Below are positions 45,398-56,500 of a stretch of DNA of 64,000 nucleotides, piece after piece. Location of the stretch: positions 25,671,379 to 25,735,378 of the forward strand of contig NC_041407.2 of the NCBI RefSeq assembly GCF_900747795.2, given 5' to 3'. The stretch's first letter is position 1; every line of letters begins with the position of its first letter. The stretch comes from Erpetoichthys calabaricus. Lineage: Eukaryota; Chordata; Cladistia; Polypteriformes; Polypteridae. The notes under the pieces are model-generated. The model was given only the letters and a program-made list of their open reading frames with translations, had not been told where the DNA came from and did not search any database. The position numbers were made by a program, and so were the translations under genes.

Positions 45398-47250
45398 ACT
45401 GAGATTGCACAGGTGGTGGTGAACCAGCTGAGGGGAGGAAAGGCTGCAGGGATCTGTGGTATCCAGGGTGAACTTCTCCAGGCTGGTGGTAAGGATGTCC
45501 TCCTGGCATTACAAGTAATCTTTGCTTCCATTTGGGAGACTGGCATCATCCCAACTGACTGGAAAACAGGTCTTGTCATCCCTGTCTGGAAAGGGAAGGG
45601 TGATCGATTGGATTGCGGCAACTACAGGGGAATAATACTGCTCTTGGTGCCGGGTTTAAGGTCCTTACTAGGGTCGTCCTCAGTAGGATCCGTGATCACT
45701 TGCTCACCTACCAGCGATCGGAACAGTTTGGTTTTATGCCTAAGAGGTCTACCATCGACCAGTTTGGTTTTATGCCTAAGAGGTCTACCATCGACCGCAT
45801 CCTGGCACTAAGGGTTCTCATGGAGCGCAAAAGCGAATACCGGCAGAGTTTCTTTGCAGCCTTTGTCGATTTTCGTAAAGCATTCAACTCGATTGATCGA
45901 GCTGCCCTGTGGGACATCCTGAGGGTTTGCGGGATCCCCTTGAGGTTGCTGGATATCATGGCCGGCCTGTACACTGGTACTGTGAGTGCCGTGCAGAGTG
46001 GAGGCAGAACCTCTGTGTTTTTCCCAGTTGATACTGGGGTTCGTCAGGGTCAATGCTTGTATGGACAGGGTGTTGGGCAAGGTCGTGGGGTTCAGCGGCA
46101 GTGGGGCATCTGTTGGTGAAGAAAGATTCACTGATCTTGACTTTGCTGACAATACTGTGATCTTCGCGGAGTCAATGGAGGCTCTGATCGGGGTGCTTGA
46201 GAGACTGAGGGAGGAGTATGAGTGTCTGGGCTTGCGAGTGTCCTGATAAAAACCAAAATCCAGACCTTTAATGACCTCCTGGGCACAGCCATCAGCAGTG
46301 TATCTGTTTGCGGAGAGAGTGTTGACCTCATTGAGAGGTTTACTTACCTTGGCAGTGACATTCATGTGTCTGGTGACTCTTCCTATGAAGTCAGTAGATG
46401 CATTGGGAGAGCATGGGGGGGGGGGGGTCATGAGGTCACTGGAAAGGGGTGTGTGGTGCTCCCGATATCTATGCAAAAGGACGAAGGTCCAAGTCTTTAG
46501 AGTCCTGGTGCTTCCTGTCTTGCTATATGGTTGTGTGGCATGGATGCTATCCAGTGACCCAAGACGAAGACTGGACTCCTTTGGTACTGTGTCTCTCCAG
46601 ATAATCCTTTGACTTTGTGTCAAATGAGCAGTTGCTCATGAAGTCCCGAATGAGGCACATTACCTGCATTGTGAGGGAGCGTCAGTTAAAGCACTACGGC
46701 CATGTGGCGCATTTCCCCGAGGGTGATCCAGCTGGTAAGATCCTCATTGTTGGGGACCCGAGTGGCTGGACCAGGCCAAGTGGTCGCCCAAGTAACACCT
46801 GGCAGATAGAGGGTCATTTCTGGAGGTGGGACTGGACCGTGTGTCTGCCTGGGGGGTTGCCAACTGGGATCCTGAGTTGTTTCGTCGTGCGGCAACACAC
46901 TGTACCAGAGCAAGCTTCCCAATTTGACTTGACAATGTCACAGCATAGAAGAAGGGTTGTGCCCACTATTACTGACTTTATGAAAGAAAAAAGGAGAAGG
47001 TGGAATGTACAAAAGCGGTGATGAAACAGCAACTATAAGAGTGGCACCTAGTCACCTGTTGCATGGCGGTACTCGGGTCCTAATTTGGATCCTGAGTTGG
47101 TTTCTCGTGTGGTGGGTGCGGCAATGCACTGTATCAGCGCGTGCTCCTAACCTCCCTCTCTCTCTCTCTCCCTCTACATGAGGAACAGATGCACTTCAAA
47201 CATTGTCTGTGAGATTTGACTGTCCTAAGGCTCCGGCTCCCTGTGACTGT
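45398..47250 (+). mobile_element. Non-LTR retrotransposon, 5'-truncated and broken
   Basis: Reverse-transcriptase order is clear: LRGGKAAGICGIQGELLQAG (45429), IIPTDWKTGLVIPVWKGKGD, NYRG, FGFMPKRSTID, ILALRVLMERKSEYRQSFFA, FVDFRKAFNSIDRAALWDIL, GIPLRLLDIMAGLYTG, FFPVDTGVRQGQ, TDLDFADNTVIF (46130), ERFTYLGSDIHVSG (46333), VFRVLVLPVLLYGCVAWMLS, then MRHITCIVRERQLKHYGHVA. A 36-bp direct duplication repeats FGFMPKRSTIDQ. A block is missing after VRQGQ, where CVLAPTLFN is normally found. Several frame changes are present. Clade not certain; it is unlike the CR1, L2 and RTE copies here. The right edge is approximate; 47041-47140 partly repeats its 3' end. Confidence 0.8.
45725..45796 (+). repeat. 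Direct 36-bp tandem duplication within the LINE
   Basis: cagtttggttttatgcctaa followed by gaggtctaccatcgac occurs twice head to tail without a difference, so it arose recently compared with the element's decay. It keeps frame (12 codons). Confidence 0.9.
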
Positions 47251-48120
47251 TTAAATGGATTGATTGCTTGATTAAAATATCCTTCACTTTCCTCTTGGAA
47301 TCACACCATCAGTTCTTAAGAGTTTCGAAATTGCATTTGATTAATTAAACCCCCCTTTGTTCACTTCCTACTTTGTAAAAACAACACTAGTACTTAATCC
47401 TAATCCTTAGTGCGGGATCACCTCTCTTTCTGATCCTCCTATTTTGTCGCTGAAGCTGAGCTCAGAAGTGAGGATGATCCTGTATTAGGCACTCCCATAC
47501 AGCACACATCACAAAGTTCCACCTTTATTTTAGAGCTTCTGGTTTTATTTTATCTAGGGGATGTTGCGAAGAGGTCAAAAAGCCATCATCCGATTTACAA
47601 CTATCGTATACATATAGTACCGGGATACCGTTTAGATCACTTTCGGAGTAACTTGTTGGGATGCGAGTCTTCGGACGCGATAACTCAAAAATTAATCACT
47701 TAAGCCGAATGAAACTTGGCTGGAATCAGCATTGCAAAATGCAGTAAATGTATTGATTTGGAACAAAAATGCTCATAACTGTATTTGCCAATATTTAAAA
47801 TCTACAAATCACAGTTTAATGTAACGAGAAATTGCGCGACAGACACTTCCGACTTCAGTACTTTAGTTACTGTGCCCGTATTTACAATTTGCCGAGGAGG
47901 ACACTCTTAGTGTGTTTCATTCTCCTTCTGGTAAAGTGATGCAGTACTGATTTATCAGAGCATCCGAAACAAAAAACAGGAACGACCACCAGGCGGAAAA
48001 TGAGTAAGAACTCTTTATAGTGGATCATTCGAGCGCACCGTTAGGTGATTTCAAAGAAAAACGGTAAGTGATAAAACTGTTACAAATGAACCATCCATTA
48101 ATCTAAACATTTCCTAAACA
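47251..48120. other. Unassigned, CpG-containing, non-repetitive
   Basis: A distinctive stretch at 47560-48060 has scattered CpGs (ttcggacgcgataactc, gagaaattgcgcgacag) and no match to any repeat family in this window. No coding frame. Confidence 0.35.
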
Positions 48121-48124
48121 ATCT

Positions 48125-48232
48125 AGGACAGTGTCGTGGGAAAGCTGGAGCCTATCCCGGCATGCATCAGGCGCAAGGCAGGAACAACCCCTGGGCGGGG
48201 CTCCTGTCCATTGCAGTGTGAACGCGCGCACA
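48125..48232 (-). repeat. SINE 3' portion
   Basis: gggaaagctggagcctatcc, atcaggcgcaaggcagg and aacaacccctgggcgggg match the SINE tail in reverse. Confidence 0.6.
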
Positions 48233-48670
48233 CACACATACATACACTGAGGTGACCCATTTCTGGGTTTTAAGAAAATTGACAGGTGAAGGCGTTCTAG
48301 TACGGTCCTGCCTGCCTCATGTCTGAGTTTTTGTTGGCTTTGGTTTCAGACTAAACATCGACTCTGTTATTGTAAATTTTTTTTCTCAGTATTTGAGCAG
48401 CAAAAACGATTCATTACACTGGCACCAACGTGCTGGTGCATTGGTACTGCTCATTGCGCAGGCTACAGTGACTTACTATTCATGTCTTCGAGCGCCATTG
48501 ATGAGTGATTCATTAATTTTATGACCACAAGAACCAACGCAGGACTCGGTCTAGTCCATGGCCTGACACACACGCGCTCTGTCAACAAACAGCCCAAAGG
48601 GCAAATGATAGAATGTTGACTGCCACTACCCATTTGCGTTTCACTGCACCAAACGCTAACCAAAGAACAT

Positions 48671-48671
<1 letters not shown>

Positions 48672-48758
<87 letters not shown>
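48672..48758. repeat. Microsatellite (GT)n(AT)n
   Basis: About 10 GT units then about 33 AT units with a gtat interruption. The long YIYIYIY frames are artefacts. Confidence 0.95.
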
Positions 48759-48761
<3 letters not shown>

Positions 48762-48775
48762 ACATGATCACAAAT

Positions 48776-48902
48776 CTGCGGTTGGTTGGCACCCTGCCCT
48801 GGATTGGTTCCTGCCTTGTGCCCTGTGTTGGCTGGGATTGGCTCCAGCAGACCCCCGTGACCCTGTGTTCGGATTCAGCGGGTTGGACAATGGATGGATG
48901 GA
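48776..48902 (+). repeat. Young SINE 3' fragment with target duplication
   Basis: ttggttggcaccctgccctg, cctgccttgtgccctgtg, tgaccctgtgttcggattc and (GGAT)n; flanked by gatcacaaat (48766-48775, 48904-48913). Confidence 0.9.
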
Positions 48903-49089
48903 TGATCACAAATTCAGTAATTCCCAAGCCAATTTAACAACATAAAATCCGTCCATTTTAGTCCATCTTAGGATCATCAGCAGTAGCAAAGTGAGGATTC
49001 AGTCATTGATGGAACGTCAGTTCCAAAATGACAAATATAGAGAAACATTGGTGTCGCCAGTTAAAGTCGCTTAATTTGAATGATTTGAG

Positions 49090-49185
49090 GCAAAAACGGA
49101 ATCACAGGGAGAACGTGCAAACTCCAGTCTGGCGGCGACGCAGGATTCGGAACCAGTGAGGCAGCAATATAATGATCGTCACATC
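49090..49185 (-). repeat. SINE fragment, 5' half
   Basis: atcacagggagaacgtgcaa, actcca, aggattcggaaccagtgagg and cagcaat equal the centre and tRNA-head portion in reverse. Confidence 0.5.
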
Positions 49186-49471
49186 TCAGTCCACTCGTTC
49201 TGGAATAAGGAAACAGTATGTCCAACCTTAAATATTAAAGGAACAAAATACGTAAAGTTATTCCAAAATCGAAAACAATAGGAACGAAAAACAGAAACAC
49301 GACATTTGGTCCTTAGATTTCGCCAGCACTTTGCAATCAGTCATTAGGCCGACGAAGTAATTTTTTCACCTATTTCTTATAAATGCTGAACAAATCCAGC
49401 AAAAGCGGGAATGCGCTTTGGCACAATGTTTGCTTTGCACACCAGACTGGATCAGTTCCATGTTTTTATAA

Positions 49472-49823
49472 GAACATCCATCCATCCATCCATTTTCCAA
49501 CCCGCTGAATCCGAACACAGGGTCACGGGGGTCTGCTGGAGCCAATCCCAGCCAACACAGGGCACAAGGCAGGGAACCAATCCTGGGCAGGGTGCCAACC
49601 CACCGCAGGACACACACAAACACACCCACACACCAAGGCCAATTTAGAATCGCCAATCCACCTAACCTGCATGTCTTTGGACTGTGGGAGGAAACCGGAG
49701 CGCCCGGAGGAAACCCACGCAGACACGGGGAGAACATGCAGGGTGGACCCGGGAATCGAACCCAGGTCCCCAGATCTCCCAACTGCGAGGCAGCAGCGCT
49801 ACCCACTGCGCCACCGTGCCGCC
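49472..49823 (-). repeat. Full-length tRNA-SINE, near consensus
   Basis: The whole element lies in reverse. The right end is the tRNA-like head (complement ggcggcacggtggcgcagtg, ggtagcgctgctgcctcgc, box B-like gttcgattcccgg). The centre carries ccaaagacatgcaggttagg and catgttctccccgtgtctgc, which look like the conserved core of the V-SINE group. The left end is (ATCC)n. No target duplication was verified. Confidence 0.85.
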
Positions 49824-49964
49824 AAGTGTTGAATGTCACTAACCTAATCCAATTTACACAGAAAAGAGGTCAAATTGACCTGCTCAATATTACGATGATA
49901 AGGTGAAGTATATATCTGGATAGACTTTTCCATATATTGACAAATATGATGTACTGGGTAAACT

Positions 49965-50250
49965 GGGGGGTCTAGGTATTGATCATTGAGTGCGGACGGA
50001 GCCAATCCCACCAGCACAGGGCGCAAGGCATGAAGCAGTCGGCAAATCGCCCCACTTATTAACACGCAGTACAACTTGGAACTGGCAATCAACTTAACCG
50101 GCTTGTTTATGGGCCATGGAAGGAAATACTGCGTTCAGAATTGGAGAACGTTCAAAACTCCATACAGACAACATCCGGGCTCGGAATTCGAACCTTGGGC
50201 CTTGATCCACAAACCAGCAACGGGTATCAGTGCGCAACCGTGCCTCTCTA
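49965..50250 (-). repeat. Old full-length SINE
   Basis: cggagccaatcccaccagc, cacagggcgcaaggcatg, aatcaacttaaccggcttg, aattcgaaccttgggcc and gtgcgcaaccgtgcctc follow the complete SINE in reverse with many changes. It lies 140 bp after a young copy, giving two ages side by side. Confidence 0.65.
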
Positions 50251-51590
50251 ATAATAATAATGTCTAATCATGGCTCCGAAGGAGAGTGTGTGGGGACAAT
50301 ATATAATACTTAGAATATATTATCGTCATCATCATCATTAGTTATTATTTTTTATTTTCAGAGCAGTGTTTAATGCACGCTGAAAGACACTTATTCCCAC
50401 ATTACAGATTCAGCTCTACAGATGTTGTATTATATTGTGTCTGCCCCCACAGTGAATATCAAGCCCATTTCCACAGTGTGCGTTGTAGTGCCTTAGGTGC
50501 CTTGTGCAGGGGGAGTCACTGAACAGACTAAAATTAAACTTGACGTCCCATCCGGGTTTTGTTCCTATTGCTGCAGATTAGTTTTGGCTTCCAGCGTTTC
50601 TGTATTCGATTAAGCAGGCTTGGAAAAGGAATGAATGAACGAACAAAGACAGCTGTACACATGGTGGTATGCATTATGTAACACTCTTGTGACTATGACC
50701 ATATGCTTATGATTACGTTATTGTTTCGAAATACAAAATAAAGCCTACCCCCATTGTGAAATATGGTTTCCTTAAATTATAGATTAGGGGATTGTGAACG
50801 TATAATGAAATCAATAATGCTCGTGTTCATTCTCACTCGGGCAGTCATAAAAAAAATACTCAGTTTTAGATCTCTGAAGCATCGGTTTCTAGTGACATAC
50901 TCGTCCTTGAGGGGGTGTAAGAGTCCTTTCCTTTTTAAGGAAATTCACGCAAACATGAGACAATACTGTACGTGTAAACTCAACAAATTGAGCCCAAGAC
51001 CCCCGGGACGTGGGTACAGAATCTGGCTAGGAGACACAAACACAGTGTTAAATGAACTCTTATAGTGTTAAAGTAACCTAGGAAGTGTTCATTTGCAACC
51101 GTTTACGTGTTCAGTTAACGGTGACGTGTTCGTGTTGTACGCATTTCTAAGTAAAAGGATGTAATAATAAGCCGGACAGGTGCCGCTGCAACATCGAGAT
51201 TTTAAATACAATTTAATACAAGCGTAACAAGAACATTTTTCTTAAATTATTTGTATAATACCTTGAACAGAGTATTACTACAGGTATGTATCTAATAGCT
51301 TCAGTTGATTTTTTAAAAGACTCGATTATTAAGGCGCCTCCTCTCTCGTTATTTTACAATTATTATTATTAGTAGTAATAGTACAGTATATTGCTTATTT
51401 TTTGGCTAACGCCTTCATTCAAAGAAACTTGATAGAATCGGTTACATTTCTTTTTTTTCCAATTGGAGCACAGGCAGGTCACCAAGGTTTAAACCCACAG
51501 TCTCAGGGTTTGAAGTCCAAAGTCTTTGCCACGCTGAGGAAATCCGCATTCACTTATTTTCACATGCACAATTTTTCATTTTAACCTTAT
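50251..51590. other. Mostly unassigned; one old SINE tail
   Basis: 50540-50642 (+) resembles a SINE tail (cccatccgggttttgttcc, attaagcaggcttgg, then gaatgaatgaacgaac). No gene in the rest. Confidence 0.4.
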
Positions 51591-51602
51591 ATATTTAAAG
51601 CA

Positions 51603-51936
51603 GGGGCGGCACGGTGGCGCAGTGGTAGCGCTGCTGCCTCGCAGTTAGGAGACCCGGGTTCGCTTCCCGGGTCCACCCTGCGTGGAGTTTGCATGTTCTC
51701 CCCGTGTCTGCGTGGGTTTCCTTCCACAGTCCAAAGACATGCAGGTTAGGTGGATTGGTGATTCTAAATTGGCCCTAGTGTGTGCTTGGTGTGTGGGTGT
51801 GTTTGTGTGTGTGTGTCCTGCGGTGGGTTGGCACCCTGCCCGGGATTGGTTCCCTGCCTTGTGCCCTGTGTTGGCTGGGATTGGCTCCAACGTGACCCTG
51901 TGTTCGGATTCAGCGGGTTGGAAAATGGATGGATGG
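51603..51936 (+). repeat. Full-length tRNA-SINE with 12-bp target duplication
   Basis: 334 bp: tRNA-like head with box A-like tggcgcagtggtagcgctg and box B-like gggttcgcttcccgg, conserved centre gtttgcatgttctccccgtg, cctgcgg..gggttggcacc body and (GGAT)n end. Flanked by perfect atatttaaagca (51591-51602, 51937-51948). The inner gtgtgtg run is typical. This is the best reference copy in the window. It is a pol III-type SINE that would need a LINE partner; its 3' end resembles none of the LINE tails here in an obvious way. Confidence 0.93.
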
Positions 51937-51948
51937 ATATTTAAAGCA

Positions 51949-52734
51949 ATTAATTTGTTTAATGATAAACGTAACATTATGAAACCCCCTGAATCCATAT
52001 TTGGGGTCGCCGACAGCAGAAACCCACCTAGAAAGCACATAGATGGTACTTGAATGCCACTGGGCTATCGTGCCCAGGGGTCAGGTGCCTTCATGAAAAT
52101 TAAACGGAGTTCCTGGAGCAAGGCCGCAAGTGTGGTTGATGTTAAGGATTTTGTGCCCCCTTCTGTATTGTGTTTTCTATTTTATTTAGATCGGGTCTGC
52201 ATTGGCTGGTTGAGTTATTAAACCGAGATAATATTGATGGCTATAACATCTATCATTTGTAACTCTTAGAATTGCTCAGGCACTTCTGAGGCATCTTACA
52301 CGTCACCACACTGCTTATTTGGCTGGGGAGATTATCAGTTTGAGCAAACTAGTGGCTGTGATTTTTCTGACTGCTTGTGTGGAAGGAAGGCAGACAAACA
52401 ATGATTGTGTTATTTGCTAACTGTTGTTATTGCTGAGCTTGTTATTGTGGTGTTTTACTATATGTATGCTTTATTACTGAGTGCAGTGTGTAAAGCCTAT
52501 GTTTTCCCCCAATTGAGTGCTTTTTATGTAAAGCATGCAAATCCCAAACCAAATGAATGTTGTGTAAATTAAGTAGTTGTGTTGTAGCTACTCAGCTAAT
52601 ATAATGAAGGTATTAGATTCTGATGGATGTCCTATAATTACAAATCAACATCTGCATGAGGTTGAGTAATATATTTTTCTGTGACATTTCTGTAGGTTGG
52701 ATGCACCTTTTGGGACTCAATGTCTTGTCAGACC
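51949..52734. other. Mostly unassigned
   Basis: 51995-52078 resembles a minus SINE head (gaatgccactgggctatcg). The rest has no gene or known repeat. Confidence 0.35.
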
Positions 52735-53010
52735 AAAGGGACCCATGGACTTGGCAACCATCCTTGAAGAAGCATCATTTGCAACATGTAGGAGCCAACT
52801 CTGGGCATGGTGTCTGTCCATCACATGGTGCACCCACTCACCTAGGGCAAATTTAGAACTGACACTGATCTCTAATATGGGATGAAAACCAGAATAGTGG
52901 GATGAAAGCCCACACAGATATGGCGAGAACTACATGAGTTACACACACATAAAACAACTGGGCCAGGGTTTGAATCTAATATTCTTGACCACTGACGTAG
53001 CTGTATCCAT
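52735..53010 (-). repeat. Old SINE copy
   Basis: gagccaactctgggcatgg, ctgtccatcacatggtgc, agggcaaatttagaactgac and ggccagggtttgaatctaat keep the minus-strand SINE order. Confidence 0.45.
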
Positions 53011-53900
53011 GTATCCTGTTTCTATAAACGCCTATTGCAAATTAACAGGTTTAATATCGATCAAAGCAGCACTGGATCCAAGACAGGCACCAATTCTTTT
53101 ATTGTTGAGTACACGCTATGCACTCTTAAAAACAAAGGTGTCAGAGTGGTTCTTCAGAGCGATGTCATACGGGTTCCCAAAAGACCCATTAACATGAAGG
53201 TTCCAGAAAGAACATTTATTTATTTAGTTCTGTGGCTCCATACAGTGAATAACTATGAACAGATGGTAACATATTTGTGAAATAAAAATTGGTTATAATT
53301 TTAAAAGCACTCTCAATGTAGGCTATACATACAGTAACAGAGGACGCGTCCAGGCCTTCTTCGTCCGTTATCGTCCTGCTAGGTAGCTTACTATTACATT
53401 AAAGATTTTAGGTTTCTTCTACATATTAGGACGTTTTTTTAAAGCACAAACAACAAGGAAAGTCATTGTACACGGGTTGGAGGCGGAGGTTATGGGTGGG
53501 ATGAAAGTGGAAAAAAAGGAGAATGTTCGAAAAACACAAACGCCACACAAACTGTCACGGCGGAACTACGGAGCAGATTGTGAGTCAGCAGCGCCACCTT
53601 ACCGCCCACATTTTGGAACGGCGTTTCTATTTAGTCACTCAGGACTGTTGAACAGCTCCGCTAGGTTTTATTTTTCCTCACAGTTTGTTGAATTTGACCT
53701 CCTGAGATGTTTCCTAAGTGATCCAGAAACGACTATGACAAAAAGGTCTAAAAGTAAAATGTGCAGGGTAAAAGGAAGATGTCATCAGGACAGGTTTGTA
53801 ATAGTTTAAGTAACAAGTTGTGACACTAATTGCTACAAACGTATCGTTTATATAGCCAAGCAGAACCATGACGTGTCCCATGCCGTAAGGGCTGAACCAC
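53011..53900. other. Upstream flank of the CpG block
   Basis: No exon identified. CpG density rises from about 53550 (gcgccaccttaccgccc). Confidence 0.35.
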
Positions 53901-53929
53901 AGACAAACTACCCTTTTGGGACATACGAC

Positions 53930-54540
53930 ATCCGGCTACCTCGACTCTTGTTGACATTTATTATTTCGGCTTCGGTGCATGCAGCGCCATTCTTGACAAT
54001 TATCTGCTTGCTAGTGTGTCCCCAAACAACCTCACACCCGATCGTTTCTCGCTCTTCGTGTCGTCGGTTCTCTTCGGCTCTTCCCGGTCTAGATCGGCTC
54101 TCCCCGGTTGCATGACTGTGATTGGCTCTGCTCGGCTCGATTGGGCGGCCTGGCAGGGAACAGGGAGCGTCGCTGTAGTCGACCACGGATCCAGAGCCGA
54201 TCTTAAGACCTACGGAACAGCAGCCCGGCTAGGACACGAGGGTGGCTGACAGGAGATGGTAAGAGAAAAAGCGTTACCTCCTCGTAGAGGAGGCCTCTCC
54301 TCCGAACGCTTTATGCTGGCGCCGTCGGCAGGCTGAGCAGCTTAGTCGGCGGGCTCGAGGCTGAGATGCGGCGGGGTGGCTCCTGCTGAAAGAAGAAGGA
54401 AAGGGAGAAAAAAAAGGCGACGGGAGCCGCGGATCGCGCAATCCTGTGAGCCACTGCATCCGCCTTAACGGACATCGCACCACAGAAGTATCCGTCAGGG
54501 TGGCCTGTGTTTTTGAAAACTCCTGACATGTGGGCGTCAT
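53930..54540 (+). promoter_or_regulatory. CpG-rich promoter region with noncoding first exon
   Basis: Dense CpG and G+C over 600 bp, with CCAAT-type motifs (gattggctctg 54119, gattgggcgg 54140) and repeated tcggctct. A 5' splice site agatg|gtaaga lies at 54258/54259. Together this looks like a housekeeping-type promoter and first exon on +, whose next exon could be 55004-55066. The transcription start cannot be placed. Confidence 0.6.
54100..54258 (+). other. Probable first exon (5' UTR) of an unidentified gene, 5' end approximate
   Basis: It ends at the consensus donor ATG|GTAAGA. Its last three bases form an ATG; joined to the exon at 55004 this gives a 4-codon frame (ATG GAT GAA CAA TGA) overlapping the ATG at 55005. 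The left edge is a guess within the CpG block. Confidence 0.45.
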
Positions 54541-54940
54541 CGTTGTATCTGGGAATGAGATCTGTTTTCAGCCCGTTCCTTGTTAAGACCCACCTGAAGC
54601 CCCTGTCGGGTGAAACCTATCTTTTTAAAAATTGCCTGAGCCCCTGAAAGAATGGACCACTTTTCAATGCACCTGCCCGGGTGGGCCTTTCGGTAATATT
54701 AAGTAGAAGCTGTGCCTTTAACAACACCTGTCAGGGTACGCCCCCATTTTTTTTGATAACTACCAGACCTGTTGGTAAGCTTCCTGTCAGGACGCGTCCC
54801 TATAAAAGCCGCTGCCCCGCTGCCTCACTAATTGAGTGCTGAAGGCTCCCGCTGCTTCGTTATCCTCATCCTTTTCAAGTCACCTTTAAAGCCTCCAGTG
54901 AGTCCGTGACTCATTAAATTACCAGTCGGGATCCCGGAGT
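54480..54940. repeat. Degenerate repeat in the first intron, unit about 50-60 bp
   Basis: A phrase cctgtcaggg(t/a)cgc-like recurs: atccgtcagggtggcc (54490), cccctgtcgggtgaaacc (54600), acctgcccgggtgggcc (54671), acctgtcagggtacgcc (54727), cctgtcaggacgcgtcc (54784). It is followed by t-rich stretches. The last unit contains tataaaagcc. Confidence 0.45.
54801..54808 (+). promoter_or_regulatory. TATA-like box, possible alternative promoter
   Basis: tataaaagcc in a GC-rich context (gcgtccctataaaagccgct) about 200 bp before the exon at 55004. Could drive a short alternative first exon, or be chance within the repeat. Confidence 0.3.
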
Positions 54941-55003
54941 TGGTGGCAGGATTAAGGACTACTTTTCCCAATGTTAACTGCGCCCCTCTGGTCTCCTTTT
55001 TAG

Positions 55004-55066
55004 GATGAACAATGAAGCCTCCTGGCACTGTAATCCTGCAGCACTGAATGGCCCGCAGTTATCCAG
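55004..55066 (+). CDS. Short candidate exon of an unidentified gene, opening with ATG
   Basis: 63 bp between a good acceptor (ctctggtctcctttttag|g) and a consensus donor (tatccag|gtaagt). From the ATG at 55005 it reads MNNEASWHCNPAALNGPQLS and then a split codon, open through the exon. I do not recognise the protein. It sits about 750 bp downstream of the CpG block, as expected for a first coding exon after a noncoding one. Later exons must lie beyond the window or are hidden in 55-64 kb; none was identified. Start choice is uncertain because of the overlapping upstream ATG, and the exon could be untranslated. Confidence 0.45.
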
Positions 55067-56500
55067 GTAAGTTGATTGCAAGGTGCCATTTGGCACTATC
55101 ATTATCTGTAGAGGACTAGTCCCATTAGAATTGGGGAGCAGTTTACAGTTTCTGGATATCTTTCAGGTGTTTCTAGAACCCAAAGGTGAAGAGTAGTTGG
55201 TCTGTTGATCAGGACATATTGGGCAGTAGGCCAGCTATGGCAGCCTGCATTGTGGACTCTATGAGAGATGACCCTGCACCTCTGTGTCTGAGTAGGTTAG
55301 CACCTTTCTCCCCTAAATCAGATCTGCTCCTGTTGGGGCCATAGAACAGCTGCTCCAGTTTGCAGAAATTGGAGCACCCAAAAAGGTGTGGCAATGACCT
55401 AACTGCTTTTAGTGGATTCTGTTTTGCATACTGGTTACACCAGAGTTTTATTTTTTAAAGTACAGAGTGTTCTTAAAGTAGCTCCTGGTTCCATTGGGCA
55501 TTGGCAACCTTTTTGCTTTAGAGTTGGCTTTTGGGAGGAAAGTTTTGGAGCCCAGACAACTCTCAGTGTTGATCCCAGTACATCTATTGAGCCAGAAAGG
55601 GATGTCCATTAAGTGAATACATCTTGACCCCTGTTTACCCAGATGGATGGTGAAAGCAGAAGGTGCCAAAGAGGGATAGTCTGCCTATCAAATTGAAAGA
55701 GTCCACTCTTACCTGCACAGTGTAACATTGAGAGGAAACCCGAGTACATCAGACAGCCGCTCTTAATTACCAGCTAGACAGCAACATGACACCTCAAATA
55801 TGGAATCTGTGTGGTACATGAGAGAAACCAGCCTACTGAATGTGTGTCCTCCTAACAGTCTTTTTGTCCAGGAAGCGGCATGCTTTACTGAATCTAAACT
55901 GAGCAGGCCAGACGAGGGTGATGCCAAAACTGACCAGTTTGTAGCTAAGCCCTGGTCATCTTACATCTGCAGCTGGATAAACCAGTCTGTAGTTTCATCT
56001 GCAGCCACGTTTATTTGCTTCACGAGTGTTCTAGTAAAAGACATTTCTGGGCTGCAAGCTGTTTTTTTCTTTAGTGAGTGGAGCTCAGGGAGGAGCAGTA
56101 AAGCACAACAATCTCACAAGTCAACATGTTTGCAAGCAGCTGATCCTGTGCAACATTTTTTGTATAAATCTGTCTTACTGGAGATAGGCTTGTGATCTGC
56201 CTGCCACCAAACAAATGGCACGGAAAGAAGGTGATTGTTCATTAGCAGCCAGGCCTCAGAGATAGGCTTATATGCAACTGCAGATTATTGATGATTTTTT
56301 TCACTTGGACAGCCAGGTTGGCAGTTTCTATATATATTTGCATTTTTTTACCGCTTCTTCTTGTTGCCCGATCCTGTCCGCTGTAATCTTTTGATGTTTG
56401 ATCTCGGTCTCCTAGAAAAACCTCCTTGTCTGGCGTATTCAAGTTCATGTTAATTGTCATGTGTATGTAACAGTATAAAATGCTTACTTGCATGTCCCGC
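55067..56500. other. Probable intron, no element recognised
   Basis: Sequence after the donor at 55067 has no repeat match and no convincing exon. A 131-codon + stretch (55800-56195) has no domain. A polypyrimidine or splice pair around it was not found. Confidence 0.35.

Noticed and set aside
45808-46623. 271-codon minus-strand frame
   Set aside because: Antisense shadow of the reverse transcriptase of the LINE on +.
48463-48937. Frames with YIYIYI and SINE-derived peptides
   Set aside because: They translate an (AT)n repeat and a SINE copy.
51603-51680. tRNA gene
   Set aside because: It is the tRNA-like head of a SINE with a SINE body and target duplications, not a separate tRNA gene.
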